From Acrasis kona (lineage: Eukaryota > Heterolobosea > Eutetramitea > Acrasida > Acrasidae): a stretch of DNA of 64,000 bases. Below, one piece after another: positions 21,034 through 31,473 of this stretch. Position numbers and translations under genes: made by a program. Position 1 is the first letter of the stretch. Each line of letters opens with the position of its first letter. A model generated the notes under the pieces. That model was not told the DNA's origin. It ran no database searches and worked only from the letters and a program-made list of their open reading frames with translations. The DNA is taken from positions 1-64,000 of the forward strand of contig JAOPGA020000623.1 in NCBI GenBank assembly GCA_026419775.2, read 5' to 3'.

Positions 21034-21108
21034 AGAATATTGAACAAGGCCAAGTCCTGCTAGCGACAAAAGTTAGAGCGGATTGGTAATAAATTATTAT
21101 TTTTTATT
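21034..21108 (+). repeat. Degraded second copy of the COG3 3' end
   Basis: The segment from about 21064 to 21106 repeats, almost base for base, the last codons and polyadenylation region of COG3 (18306-18351), including AGCGGATTGGTAATAAATT. Upstream it also shares GTCTCNGCTAGAA and CCAAGTCCTGCT with COG3 18260-18290, with an insertion and a deletion of about 17 bp. It has no open frame of its own. It indicates an old local duplication. Confidence 0.8.
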
Positions 21109-21305
21109 TAACATCTTTGATTTTTGCCTTCAGATAAATAGCAGGTTCTAGTAAAGTGATGCTTTCATTTACAATTAAAGATATGAATATAGGTATTTTT
21201 CGTACAGCCGCCTGTGACTAAATTAAGTGTAATATGCATTATTCTTGAACTGTATTATAACATCAGGTTGAGTATAAAAAGAATTTTGTAACCAACGGCT
21301 GGACA

Positions 21306-23310
21306 ATGAACAATAACTCAAATCTATCGATTGGAGTAACAAAGAGGAATCCAAGACCAGTTAGACACGACGAAGATGTCGAGGACGATCCGCTCACCCC
21401 TTCAGATCCATCTTATCAACGCGCTTCAACTCCTACAAGCCTCAGAAGCACATTTAGCGATAACAAGTCTTCTCAGAATTGTTCTACAGCTATTTATGTA
21501 ATTATTGCGATTCTTGTTATTGCAATTATTGGTGTTGTAGCGCTAGTGGCCAGCCTGTCAATGGAAAATAACCAGCAACCCCAAATCCATGTGCTACCAC
21601 CGGAAGATACCCATGGCGATCACAGGGTACACCATGGCTACTACGATAACGAGTATGAAATCCATCGCAATGCGGAAGAGGAAAGGAGAAAACGTGAAAT
21701 TGAACTCGAAAGAGAAAGAGAGAATCAAGCAAATGTCGAGTATGAACACATCGACCAATATAATCTCCACCACCAAAACCAACACGGTGGTCACGATCGT
21801 CAAGAACCACATCATCAAGCCGAGCAACAACACCACGAGCCACATGTAGAGGTTCAGAATGAGGAAACCGAAATGACTTTACTTGAAAAGAGAGAAGCCG
21901 TCAAGGGTGCTTTTATTACGGCATGGCAAGGCTACGAAACCTATGCTTTTGGTCACGACGAATTGCGACCCATCACCAACGACGTAAGACTTTAAATAAA
22001 TCTTTCATAACGCTTTTAGTACCGCGACAACTTTGGTGGATTCGGTAGCACCCTGATTGACTCTTTGGATACTATGCTATTGATGGGCCTCACTGACGAA
22101 TTCCACCGCTGTAGCACTTTTGTACGCAACCTTGATTTTAAAAAGGATCAGTACGTGAGCTTGTTCGAGTTTACGATCCGTCATGTTGGTGGTCTTTTGG
22201 GCGCCTTTCAATTGTCTCATGATAGAATGTTCCTTGATAAAGCAAGAGAGTTGGCCGATCTCTTGATGCCTGCATTCAACACTGCCTCAGGTATACCTTA
22301 CACACAAATTAATTTAGCCACAGGAGAGTCCAGAAACGCAGATTGGCACAAAACGTATTTTTTTTATTCATCAAAATCACTCACACGGTGTCAGACAATC
22401 AATCCTATCAGAAATTGGATCCCTTCAGGTGGAATACAAGTACTTGTCACATCACACCGGAAACCCAATCTATGCAAACAAAGCTGATCGTGTTTTGGAA
22501 GTATTAGAAAGTCAACACAAGAGCCACCCAGGTTTATATTCCAACTACATTAACACTGAGGAAGGTACATTTGCACAAGAATGGTTCTCCTTGGGTGCTC
22601 TAGGTGATTCATTTTATGAATATTTGCTCAAGCAATACATTTTGACCAACGACATGAAGTACTGGAAGGTTTACAGAGCAAGCGTAGAGGGCATCAAGAG
22701 GAACATGGTTGCCAAGAGTCAACCCAACGGATGGACCTATTTAGCAGAATACAGAAATGGACAACAACAACCAAAATTCGATCAACTCGTTTGCTTCGTA
22801 CCAGGAATGTTGGCTCTTGGATTCAAATTTGCGCCACAAGATGAGGACAGAAACATTTTGGACGACGATCTTCACTTGGCGAAGGAATTGATGGAGACAT
22901 GTGCACACATTAGCTTTGAGCAGGCCACTGGACTTGCACCCGAAATTGCAAGCTTTGCCAATCAAACACATGACTTTAGCGTTCAACACCCAACGTACTT
23001 GCTACGTCCAGAGATTATCGAATCAATGTTTTATTTGTACAAAATTACGGGCGACGTCAAGTATCAACAATGGGCGTGGGCTCTGTTCCAAAGCATCCAG
23101 ACACACTGTAGGGTTGGAAGTGGATATAGTGGTTTGAAGAATGTTGCTGAGGAAAATCCAGACGAGAAGCACGACAATGCTATGGAAGGTTTCTTCTTGG
23201 CCGAAACATTAAAGTACTTGTATTTGATCTTTGGAGAGGAACATGAATACAACTTGAATGATTACGTGTTCAACACTGAAGCCCATCCTCTACGCCCCAT
23301 TTGGAAGTAA
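21306..23310 (+). CDS. Class I alpha-1,2-mannosidase (GH47), type II membrane
   Basis: Three exons: 21306-21983, 22020-22354 and 22395-23310, with 36- and 40-nt introns. Frame and the family block SEIGSLQVEYKYLSHHTGNP fix the second junction. The cytoplasmic N terminus is followed by a signal anchor (AIYVIIAILVIAIIGVVALV, residues about 62-83) and a long His/Glu/Gln-rich stem. The catalytic domain starts AWQGYETYAFGHDELRPI and continues with STLIDSLDTMLLMGL, FDQLVCFVPGMLALG, TYLLRPEIIESMFYLYKITG and a final VFNTEAHPL, whose Thr ligates calcium in the family. Such enzymes trim Man9 N-glycans in the ER or Golgi. About 642 aa. It sits a few kb from COG3, which helps retain Golgi glycosidases; this is probably coincidence. 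Confidence 0.93.
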
Positions 23311-23513
23311 TATTGTTGTATTTCATAAAGATTATTGTTTAAAGCTAATGTGCAATTTTAAACCACGTGCCTTCATGAAAAACTGTCCAGTGTTAATAAT
23401 ATCAGGCTCTGATTCTTGAGGCTTAAGTGTTCCATTCATTTGGTCAAAAAACTCTTGGCTTGATTTTAAAAGTGACTAGAGTTGAGTTGTTTTTGAATTT
23501 TTTTTTCACAGAT

Positions 23514-25064
23514 ATGAGTGAACAACCCGCAAGTGAACCAGTGGTACAACCCACCGTTGAGCAAACAACAGCAGAAGAGGCCAAGGGTCCATCAAAGTCC
23601 CTACTTAAGAAACAAGCAAAAGAAGAGGCAAGATTGAAGAAGAAGGAAGAAAACCTCCGCAAGAAGGAAGAGGCAGAACGCGAAGCAAAGGAAAAGAAAT
23701 ACAGAGATGCAGCTGCAGTTACTATTGAAGAAGATAAATCACTACCAACTGCCGAGCGCACAAAGATCTTCAAGTTGAGGGACTTTATTGGAAAGAGAGT
23801 CAAAGTTTACGGATGGTGCCACACTGTTCGCAGACAAGCTACTCTAGCCTTTTTGATCCTAAGAGACGGTACTGGATTCGTCCAAGCCATTTTGTCAGGT
23901 CGTTTAACACAAACCTTAAACGCAATCAACCTTAAAGATGAATCAACTGTTTGTGTATACGGAACCATTGTTGAAGACGAACGTGCCGCACACATGGGTA
24001 TTGAATTACAAGCTGATTACTGGGAATTGATGGGAGAGTCTCCTGGTCTTCCAATCAACCAAGATGCCAATGTTGACACACAACTTGACGAACGTCACTT
24101 GGTGCACCGTGGTCAAAAGGCATCCGCTCACATGAAGGTCCGCTCCATCGTAACACAATGCTTCAGAGATCACTTCTTCAGCAAACATTACCACGAAGTC
24201 TGCCCACCCACACTAGTCCAAACCCAAGTAGAAGGTGGTAGCACATTGTTCCAACTCAAGTTCTTTGACGAAGATGCATTCTTGACACAGAGCAGTCAGC
24301 TCTACTTGGAGACCATGTTACCATCATTAGGTGATGTGTTCTGCATTGCACAAAGCTACAGAGCTGAGAAGAGTTTGACACAACGTCATTTGGCAGAGTA
24401 CACCCACATTGAAGCAGAACGCGCCTTTATTGATTTTGAAGACTTGTTACAGACTGTTGAGGAGCTCATCGCTGACGTCACACAACGCGTATTTGACAAG
24501 TGCGGAGACTTGATCAGACTTTGCAACCCAGAAGCAGATAAGATTTTGGAAGTCGTCACAAAGAACAGACCATTCAAGCGCATGACCTATGCTGAGTGCA
24601 TCAAGTTCTGCAACGAACACAACATCTACAAGGACCCAAAGACCGAAGAGCACTTTAAACATGGAGATGATATAACCGACGCGCCAGAAAGACAAATGTT
24701 ACAAATTATCGGCGTACCCGTCTTGATGATTAAATTCCCATTGGAGATGAAGGCCTTTTATGCAAAGAAGTGTGCAGATGATTTGGAATTGACGGAAACT
24801 GTTGACGTGCTTGTTCCAGGAGTTGGAGAGATTATCGGAAGTAGCATGCGTGTCGACAACTACCAGGAGTTATTGGAAGGTTTCGAGAGAGAAGGCATTG
24901 ACCCCAAATCATACTATTGGTACATTGATCAAAGAAAGTTCGGAACTACAAGTCACGGAGGTTATGGATTAGGTTTGGAACGTTACTTGATGTGGCTGCT
25001 CAAGTTACCAAGCGTTAAACAAGCTTGTTTGTACCCAAGATTAATGTACAGGTGCAAACCTTAA
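23514..25064 (+). CDS. NARS1: Cytosolic asparaginyl-tRNA synthetase
   Basis: A 516-aa single-exon class IIb synthetase. A lysine/glutamate-rich N-terminal helix (residues about 25-65) typical of eukaryotic cytosolic AsnRS precedes the OB-fold anticodon domain (RVKVYGWCHTVRRQ, LAFLILRDGTGFVQA). The catalytic core has VRSIVTQCFRDHFF, the motif 2 region IAQSYRAEKSLTQRHLAEY, and motif 3 GGYGLGLERYLMWLL. It charges tRNA-Asn. The ATG at 23514 is chosen because a T-rich TTTTTTTTCACAG lies just before it; an in-frame extension to 23427 has no good start. That T-rich AG could also be the acceptor of a 5' UTR intron. Confidence 0.92.
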   Translation: MSEQPASEPVVQPTVEQTTAEEAKGPSKSLLKKQAKEEARLKKKEENLRKKEEAEREAKEKKYRDAAAVTIEEDKSLPTAERTKIFKLRDFIGKRVKVYGWCHTVRRQATLAFLILRDGTGFVQAILSGRLTQTLNAINLKDESTVCVYGTIVEDERAAHMGIELQADYWELMGESPGLPINQDANVDTQLDERHLVHRGQKASAHMKVRSIVTQCFRDHFFSKHYHEVCPPTLVQTQVEGGSTLFQLKFFDEDAFLTQSSQLYLETMLPSLGDVFCIAQSYRAEKSLTQRHLAEYTHIEAERAFIDFEDLLQTVEELIADVTQRVFDKCGDLIRLCNPEADKILEVVTKNRPFKRMTYAECIKFCNEHNIYKDPKTEEHFKHGDDITDAPERQMLQIIGVPVLMIKFPLEMKAFYAKKCADDLELTETVDVLVPGVGEIIGSSMRVDNYQELLEGFEREGIDPKSYYWYIDQRKFGTTSHGGYGLGLERYLMWLLKLPSVKQACLYPRLMYRCKP

Positions 25065-25117
25065 ATAAAATAATTTTGGAATTATGATTGGAGTGCTTTA
25101 CAATTTTGTGATTTAAC

Positions 25118-26545
25118 ATGAATAGATTGTTGAGACCGGTTGTGTGTTATAGGCCACCAACATTTTATCGTTCGACGCCACCATGCTTTAGGTACTCTGT
25201 GATTGGGAAACCGAATACATCGCCGCTACAACACTCTGCGTCATCGACCACGACGCACATTGATGCTACACAATCAATAGAGCACATGTCTCCGTCGATT
25301 GCACAGACCAATGATCAAAATATCGACCAAACGAAACCATCAACTGAAAATGTCGAAACTAAAAATACAGAACCACCAGTGATTGAAGAAGAACCAAAGA
25401 AAAAGAAGAAGAAATCATCATGGAAGTATCGATTCGCAGTTCTTGGTGCACTTTTAGCCAACGCATACTTTGCACTTGCAATCTTATCACACAAGGTTCT
25501 ACAAAGCGAAGGAAACGAATTTGTACTTGCAGAGAACAAACTCGCCCTACTACAAAAATTACCCCTCAATGGCCTATCACGATTTTGGGGTTGGTTTTAT
25601 GGTATCGAGATACCAAAATTCAGCAGGGCATTAGTTTACAACATTTATGCCTATTACTTTAATGTAAATCTGGATGAGGTTGAATTACCTTTAAATGAAT
25701 ACCCATCACTCCAAAGATTCTTCACAAGGCATTTAAAGAGTGGAATCAGGCCAACATCAGAGGACGATTTGGTGAGTCCTGTTGATGGAGAGGTGGTTGC
25801 ATTTGGAAGAGTAAATGCAGAAAATAATTACATGATTGAACAGGTTAAGGGATTAACTTATCCTGTTGAACAACTTTTAGACATGGTGGGCGAAGATGAA
25901 TTGAATCAAATCAAAAATAAAAATTTATATTATTGTGTGTTTTATTTGGCACCCGGTGATTATCATAGATATCACTCGCCAACAGATTTTGTTGTAGAAA
26001 AGCGCAAACACATTCCTGGCTACTTGTTCCCTGTAATGCCTGTGTGGGCTAAAATTGTCAGAGGCTTGTTCGCGCTCAACGAAAGAGTTGTTCTTGATGG
26101 TAAATGGAAACATGGTGCGTTCCACTATGTGATTGTTGGTGCCACCAATGTTGGGTCGATCACCGTTAACTTTGATAACTCTCTTAAAACAAACATGAAG
26201 AAACCCAAGGTTGACAAGAAGAAGGACAAGGAAAAGAGTGCAGAACAGAAGAAGCAAGATGAAGAGCAAAACACTGAAGCAGTGCAATCAGAAATAAAAG
26301 GACCCGAGACTCAAGAAGTGGTTAAAGTAATAAGCGAGGATGGTAAAGTAGAGGAGGCGAGATTACTTGTGAATGTAAGAAGATATCAAGAAGGTGGGTT
26401 AGAAGTGGACAAGGCACAAGAGATTGGTCATTTTGAGATGGGAAGTACTATTATTCTTGTATTCGAGCATGATGATCCTAACTTCAACCTGAAATTGAAC
26501 AAGGGACAGAATGTTAAACTTGGACAGAGCCTTCTTAAAGAATAA
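25118..26545 (+). CDS. PSD1: Phosphatidylserine decarboxylase, mitochondrial type
   Basis: A 475-aa single-exon protein. The N terminus is basic and Ser/Thr-rich (MNRLLRPVVCYRPPTFYRS), suiting a mitochondrial presequence. A basic segment (KKKKKKSSWKYR) and one hydrophobic stretch (FAVLGALLANAYFALAIL) follow. Family marks are LQRFFTRHLKSGIRP, LVSPVDGEVVAFG, FYLAPGDYHRYHSP and FHYVIVGATNVGSI. The autocatalytic site near the C terminus reads FEMGSTI. LGST is usual in mitochondrial PSDs; the cleaved Gly-Ser is kept, and Ser becomes the pyruvoyl cofactor. An extra Lys/Glu-rich insert of about 60 residues lies between the VGSI strand and the cleavage site. It makes phosphatidylethanolamine. Confidence 0.92.
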   Translation: MNRLLRPVVCYRPPTFYRSTPPCFRYSVIGKPNTSPLQHSASSTTTHIDATQSIEHMSPSIAQTNDQNIDQTKPSTENVETKNTEPPVIEEEPKKKKKKSSWKYRFAVLGALLANAYFALAILSHKVLQSEGNEFVLAENKLALLQKLPLNGLSRFWGWFYGIEIPKFSRALVYNIYAYYFNVNLDEVELPLNEYPSLQRFFTRHLKSGIRPTSEDDLVSPVDGEVVAFGRVNAENNYMIEQVKGLTYPVEQLLDMVGEDELNQIKNKNLYYCVFYLAPGDYHRYHSPTDFVVEKRKHIPGYLFPVMPVWAKIVRGLFALNERVVLDGKWKHGAFHYVIVGATNVGSITVNFDNSLKTNMKKPKVDKKKDKEKSAEQKKQDEEQNTEAVQSEIKGPETQEVVKVISEDGKVEEARLLVNVRRYQEGGLEVDKAQEIGHFEMGSTIILVFEHDDPNFNLKLNKGQNVKLGQSLLKE

Positions 26546-26739
26546 AAACGATTTTGTAGTTGGTGTAGTTAGTCATCTGTGATCTTCATCAGACAATAAC
26601 TCTGCTCTGACACCTACTGAATTAATATTCAGCGTACCCCAAGAAGGCATTTTAATAGAGTATTTCACGGTTGGTTGAAACTGGTGCATGTCACATCGGC
26701 TTACAAAACGTCACCCTTCAAATATTGATCCTTTTAAAA

Positions 26740-29700
26740 ATGATCTTTTTCCTCACAGTTGTCGTAGTGCTTGTCGCTTCGTCATACTTGGTGTACAATC
26801 ATGTGAAGCAATTGCCACAGGATAAGTACGACGAAATCCTTCATTCGATAAAAGAAGCTACGAACAAATTTGTCAGCTTAGCAACAAGTCTATTATCTAA
26901 ACACGCGGGCACTGAAACAAAGCCTGAGAGCATCCAGGAGCATGAAAAGCCAATTCAACCAAAAGAGGCAGTTGTAGAGACTAAAGATGTCAAGCAAGAG
27001 GTTAAGGTAGAACCAAAAAAAACCAATGATACAAAGGTGGAACCAAAAAATCTGCAGAGGCGACAAACATCTGAAGGATTTAAAAATCTTATAAAAATGT
27101 TCGAGAAGCCTGCTGTAGCGGAGGACCTTAAAAGACAAATAGTTCCATCTAATGTGATTATGGGCAGAGTTGAGTCTCTGAAGGGTATATGGGCAGATGG
27201 TCACAAAAGTAAAATTGAACATGAATGGCGTCGAACTAACGTTTAGGATCTGCATCTGAGGTTGTCGCACCTGTAGCTCCAGAGGTCAAGAAGAAAACAT
27301 TAAGCGAAGTTTTAAAGTACGTCATCACGTTAATGTAAGCTAAAACTTTTAGTTCTTTCTTGAACAGGGAGGAGCACTATCTGAGATCACTAGAGAGCAA
27401 ACATTTCTCGGACAAGATCCAAAAATTCAAGACTACATTCAGCAAACAAGCAAAGAATTACGATTTTAAGAGTTGTGATGAAGTATTTGCTGGAATGATG
27501 AAGCTTGGATGTGATTCTGACCACTTGGGTTTATTCTCAATGAAGAAGCACGTTCTCAATGGCGCACCAGTAAAAGACATGGTAAGCATCATTAAGCATT
27601 ATATAATGTACTTACTTTAAGGACTCGCTCATTAACGATTTGGGAGATCTAACCATGAAGTTTGTCATGAACACTTTACAAAACAAATATTTGAATGGGT
27701 TCCTACCAGAGTACTTGACATTAAGACCTCAAGTGCAGCATTTGTTGATTGGGAAAGACAAGGTTGGCCCATCCACTAAACTCCTCTCTAAACATTTATA
27801 GATTTTGAAGACATTTTTTGGAAAGGATACTTTGCTAGTTGGAACTGACAAGTACACTTTTGAGGAATACATTGCACTACCGTCCGAAAGACTCACCTAT
27901 TATCTCACCACATTGAGAGACGACATTTATACACCATTTTTCGTAGAAACCGTAAGCACCTTTTGTCAAAGGTTGGCTATAACATTTTAGAACCAACAAC
28001 ATAGAGTAGTCAAGTTTTCAAATGCCATCAACAAACTAGAAGCTGACATGAAGAGTCGCATGACTACTTTGGAACAAATTTATCATATGAACAAGTTTTA
28101 TGATGTACAATATCATTGGGAGTTGGACGACACGGACAACATTCCAAAGTTCATCTTCGAAAGTTCACCAGACGAAACTGTTACCGTTTTAAACAGCAGC
28201 AACGAACAAATTGCGTGCAGAATATTCTTATTCCACGAACTGCTCGTACTCGCTCCGCTTAACAAGAATCAAGAAAGACAATTAGTACACTTGAATGGAC
28301 TGGGAGTGAGAGGTGTTCCAACCAACAAGATCGTACTAAGCATGTCAGGTCAAGACTCTGCAACAGTCCTAACGGCACCCAACAAACAAGTCCAAGACCT
28401 CTACGTTCAATTATTCACAAAAGTTTTAGAACCAAAGTTCTTTGACAAGAGCACAACTCAAGTACGTCTAATACTCTTACCACTCACTAACACTCGCAGA
28501 TGGTTTTGGACAAGATCAAAAAATTACCAGACAATGACACCATTCAAAGCTACTATGGAATTCCATTAGAACAATTATATCGCGAAAAGAAACATTTACA
28601 ATTCACACAACCAGATGATCCATCATGCATACAATACAAACAAGATCAACCATCAGATCAAAAGTATCGCACCAGAGAAATCGCTTGTGCCACATTACCC
28701 AAACTCGTTCAACATCTCACCAATCACGAAACTTTCGATCATCAATTCTTATATTCATTCCTATTAACGTATCGAAGTTTCGCAACACCAGAACAAATTT
28801 TGGATCTAATGGCCGATCGTTACGAAACACCACCACCTCAAGGACCCAACATTACCTTTTCAGAATTCGAACAATTCAGAGATCAAGTATGTTCATTTTT
28901 CATTTTCACATTTTTCACACATTATAGTTTTTATTCCCAATGAGGTTCAGAGTTTGTGAAGTGATTAAATATTGGATCAATAATCACTCTTATGACTTTA
29001 GGAGCGATTCAAAATTAAAAAGAAAATTCAGCGATTTCATCGAGCAACATGTAGCAAAGACCAAATTCGATCACTTGGCCGATAATCTTCGATTGGCATT
29101 AGATGGTAATTTTTTCAATCATCAAATCGATTCGCTCAACCAAATAACAGCATTTACAAAAAAGAGAGATACTTTTAGTAATCAGAAATTTGCAACCAAA
29201 AAGATCATGGTTGATTCCGGATTACCATTACCAAAGATCAAGAGCAAATTCAAAGATTTACTCGGCGCAGATCAAATCTTAGATTGGCCAAGCTTAGAAA
29301 TTGCAAGACAAATTACGTTAGTGAATTTTCGAAATTTCATTTGATTCAAATTAGATTGATCGAATTCGATTTGTTCGAGAACATACAACCCAAAGAGTGT
29401 TTATCACAAGCTTGGAATAAACCTAACAGAGATCAAATATCTCCAAATATCTACGCAATGATGGATAGAACCAACAAGATGGTATTATGGACCGCTCAAC
29501 AAGTATTAGAGCACACCAATGTTAATAAAAGAGCAAAAGCTATTGGAAAACTAATCAAAGTTGCAACGCAGCTCAAAAAAATTAATAATTTGAATGGGTG
29601 TAAGGAAATTGTAGGTGGATTGAGGAGCATACCTGTAGCAAGGTTGCTCAAAACATGGGAGGTTTGTTTTTCTCTTTCAGAGTGGTATTTTACATACATA

Positions 29701-30070
29701 GTTGGTCGATCATAAGTTAAAAACAGAGTTTCAACAGTTGGAAGAGTTGTTGCATCAACGTAAAAACTTTAAAAATATGAGAGAGGCACTGAGGGGCACT
29801 AGTAATTGCACTTTGCCTTATATTGGAATGTTTTTGACTGATTTGACATTTGTTGAGGATGGAAATAGAGATACCGTTGATGGTTTGATTAATTACTTCA
29901 AGAGACAAAAGTATGCGGTGGTGATCAAGGAGATGCTTAGACTTCAGAGCGATCGTTATATGTTTGTTCCTGTTAGGGAGCTACAGGATCGTTTGAAGAA
30001 TATTGATGGATTGAGCGAGGAGCAATTGTTGGAGAAGAGTTTATCGCTGGAGGCAAAGAAGGAATTTTAA
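26740..30070 (+). CDS. Membrane-anchored DH/PH-like and RasGEF (Cdc25) protein
   Basis: Ten exons: 26740-27208, 27247-27316, 27353-27581, 27622-27762, 27802-27951, 27991-28461, 28500-28886, 28928-29316, 29355-29661 and 29702-30070. Introns are 36-41 nt. All frames agree, giving about 993 aa. The start carries a signal anchor (IFFLTVVVVLVASSYLVYNH) and a Lys/Glu linker. A helical region with REEHYLRSL and IALPSERLTYYLTTLRDD looks like a divergent RhoGEF (DH) domain, followed by a PH-like stretch (RIFLFHELLVLAPL). The REM domain is near FLYSFLLTYRSFATPEQIL. The Cdc25 core runs from IARQITLIEFDLFENIQPKE through VLWTAQQVLEHTN and TLPYIGMFLTDLTFVEDGN. It should activate Ras-type GTPases at a membrane. 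The DH call is the weakest part. Confidence 0.85.
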
Positions 30071-30221
30071 ACAGTGTACAAAGATAGTCTCGTTTTTTTA
30101 TTAATGATGCTTGCTCTTCTCCATCTTATTTAATAAATGTTGAAAAGTGTTAGTAATTTTAGAGATTCAACTCTATTTCATTCTCTTGCATTTCTCCTTC
30201 CTGATTGGGCTACATTCTCGA

Positions 30222-30960
30222 TTAATCTAGCTCTCTCTCTTCCAATGTGGTCTTCTTGACACTAAAGTAGGTGAGAGCACCAATCCACTTCACTTGACTT
30301 CGCGCACAGGAGAAGTGTGGCCACACATACCGAGAGCATCTTGATGATTCTCTTGTATGGTCACGGGAGTATCGAGACCAAAATGAAAAGTTCTTTGCTA
30401 CAACAGACTTGGAAAGCCCTTCATCATAGTATCATAAAATTAACTAAATGGTTGACTCCATTACAAATCTAGTTTCGCAACAGTTACTGCATTGCCACCA
30501 AACGATGACGTTTTTGATGAGACTGTTATAATTAAATAAAATTTAAATAATTTAGGATTGTTGACAGGATTTTAAACGCAAAGTTTGAAGACTCATGATT
30601 AGAATGGTAAAAATAAGAACCCTGAGTGGTCAATAAAAAACATAAGTTTGACTTGTACACTAGATAATATACAATGGATTTATTGCTAACTCAGCACATA
30701 CAATTAACACAACAGTTATGAAGGAAACAATCTTTCTTCCCAATCTGTCACAAAGTATACCGAAAAATAACTGGCCAAGAATGGCACCCGCCAAAGCACC
30801 TGTGATAAGAGATTTATAACCATCTGTCAATGTATACGTATCGACTTTCGACATGACTAGTACTACTTATCACAAATAAATCGTGTGCATCGGCAAGAAA
30901 ACAGTTCCTGCGGCGAACATATGCTTATACCGAATAAACCATGTAATAATCTTGTCCGAA
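30222..30960 (-). pseudogene. Decayed phosphate:H+ symporter-like MFS gene
   Basis: Fragments in minus-strand order resemble the PHO84/PHT1 family. Near 30867-30893, in one frame, is DAHDLFVIS (family DAYDLFVIN). From 30854 down to 30660, in another frame, is LITGALAGAILGQLFFG followed by DRLGRK. Near 30324-30222 is a C-terminal end with LTYFSVKKTTLEERELD and a stop, matching the usual TLEE tail. Only about 740 bp remain, against about 1.5 kb needed, and the pieces lie in different frames, so most of the middle is lost. It is a host-gene remnant. Confidence 0.6.
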
Positions 30961-31473
30961 AATTTTTTTGTGTTGGTTCTGAAACTGCCCCATCCTCAAG
31001 AGAGTCCTTTTCTAATTCCTCTGCGGCTGATTTCAGGGGTTAATATTGGAAGTTCTAAATCTTAGTTCATGTTGGCTCATAATTGTGGCCCTGTTAAATT
31101 CTAATTTTACTGCGTCAACTTGTATCAATTAATCATATTCTATTTTTATGAGATCGATCCTGTAAGATTATGTAACTACATATAGCTATCACGTACATAT
31201 AGTAATGACTCATTCACAACCTCTTGTTCGCATTCAAAAATACGGGACCAGTAACACGGGTTTGATAGAAATAAATAACAGATACATAAATTTGAATAAA
31301 AAAATATCTTGCTTGGGCCGTGACCACTACCATTCGTTTCTTTCTAACATATTATTAATAATGTAATGTCCACAACCTCCGGCGTGTAATCACGCAACCA
31401 CGCACGCTCCGGCATCTTATTTAATTGGCTAAAATAGAATCCCCGAGAACTATTTACAACTAAACAAAACAAC
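30961..31473. other. Intergenic, upstream of 6-phosphogluconate dehydrogenase
   Basis: AT-rich spacer with no supportable coding content. Its proximal part presumably holds the promoter of the downstream gene. Short frames on the minus strand start at non-ATG codons and look like noise. Confidence 0.4.

Noticed and set aside
13181-21200. Similarity between 13181-13215 and 21168-21200 (ACAATTAAAG.TATG pattern)
   Set aside because: Only about 30 bp with gaps and AT-rich; not enough to call a shared element.
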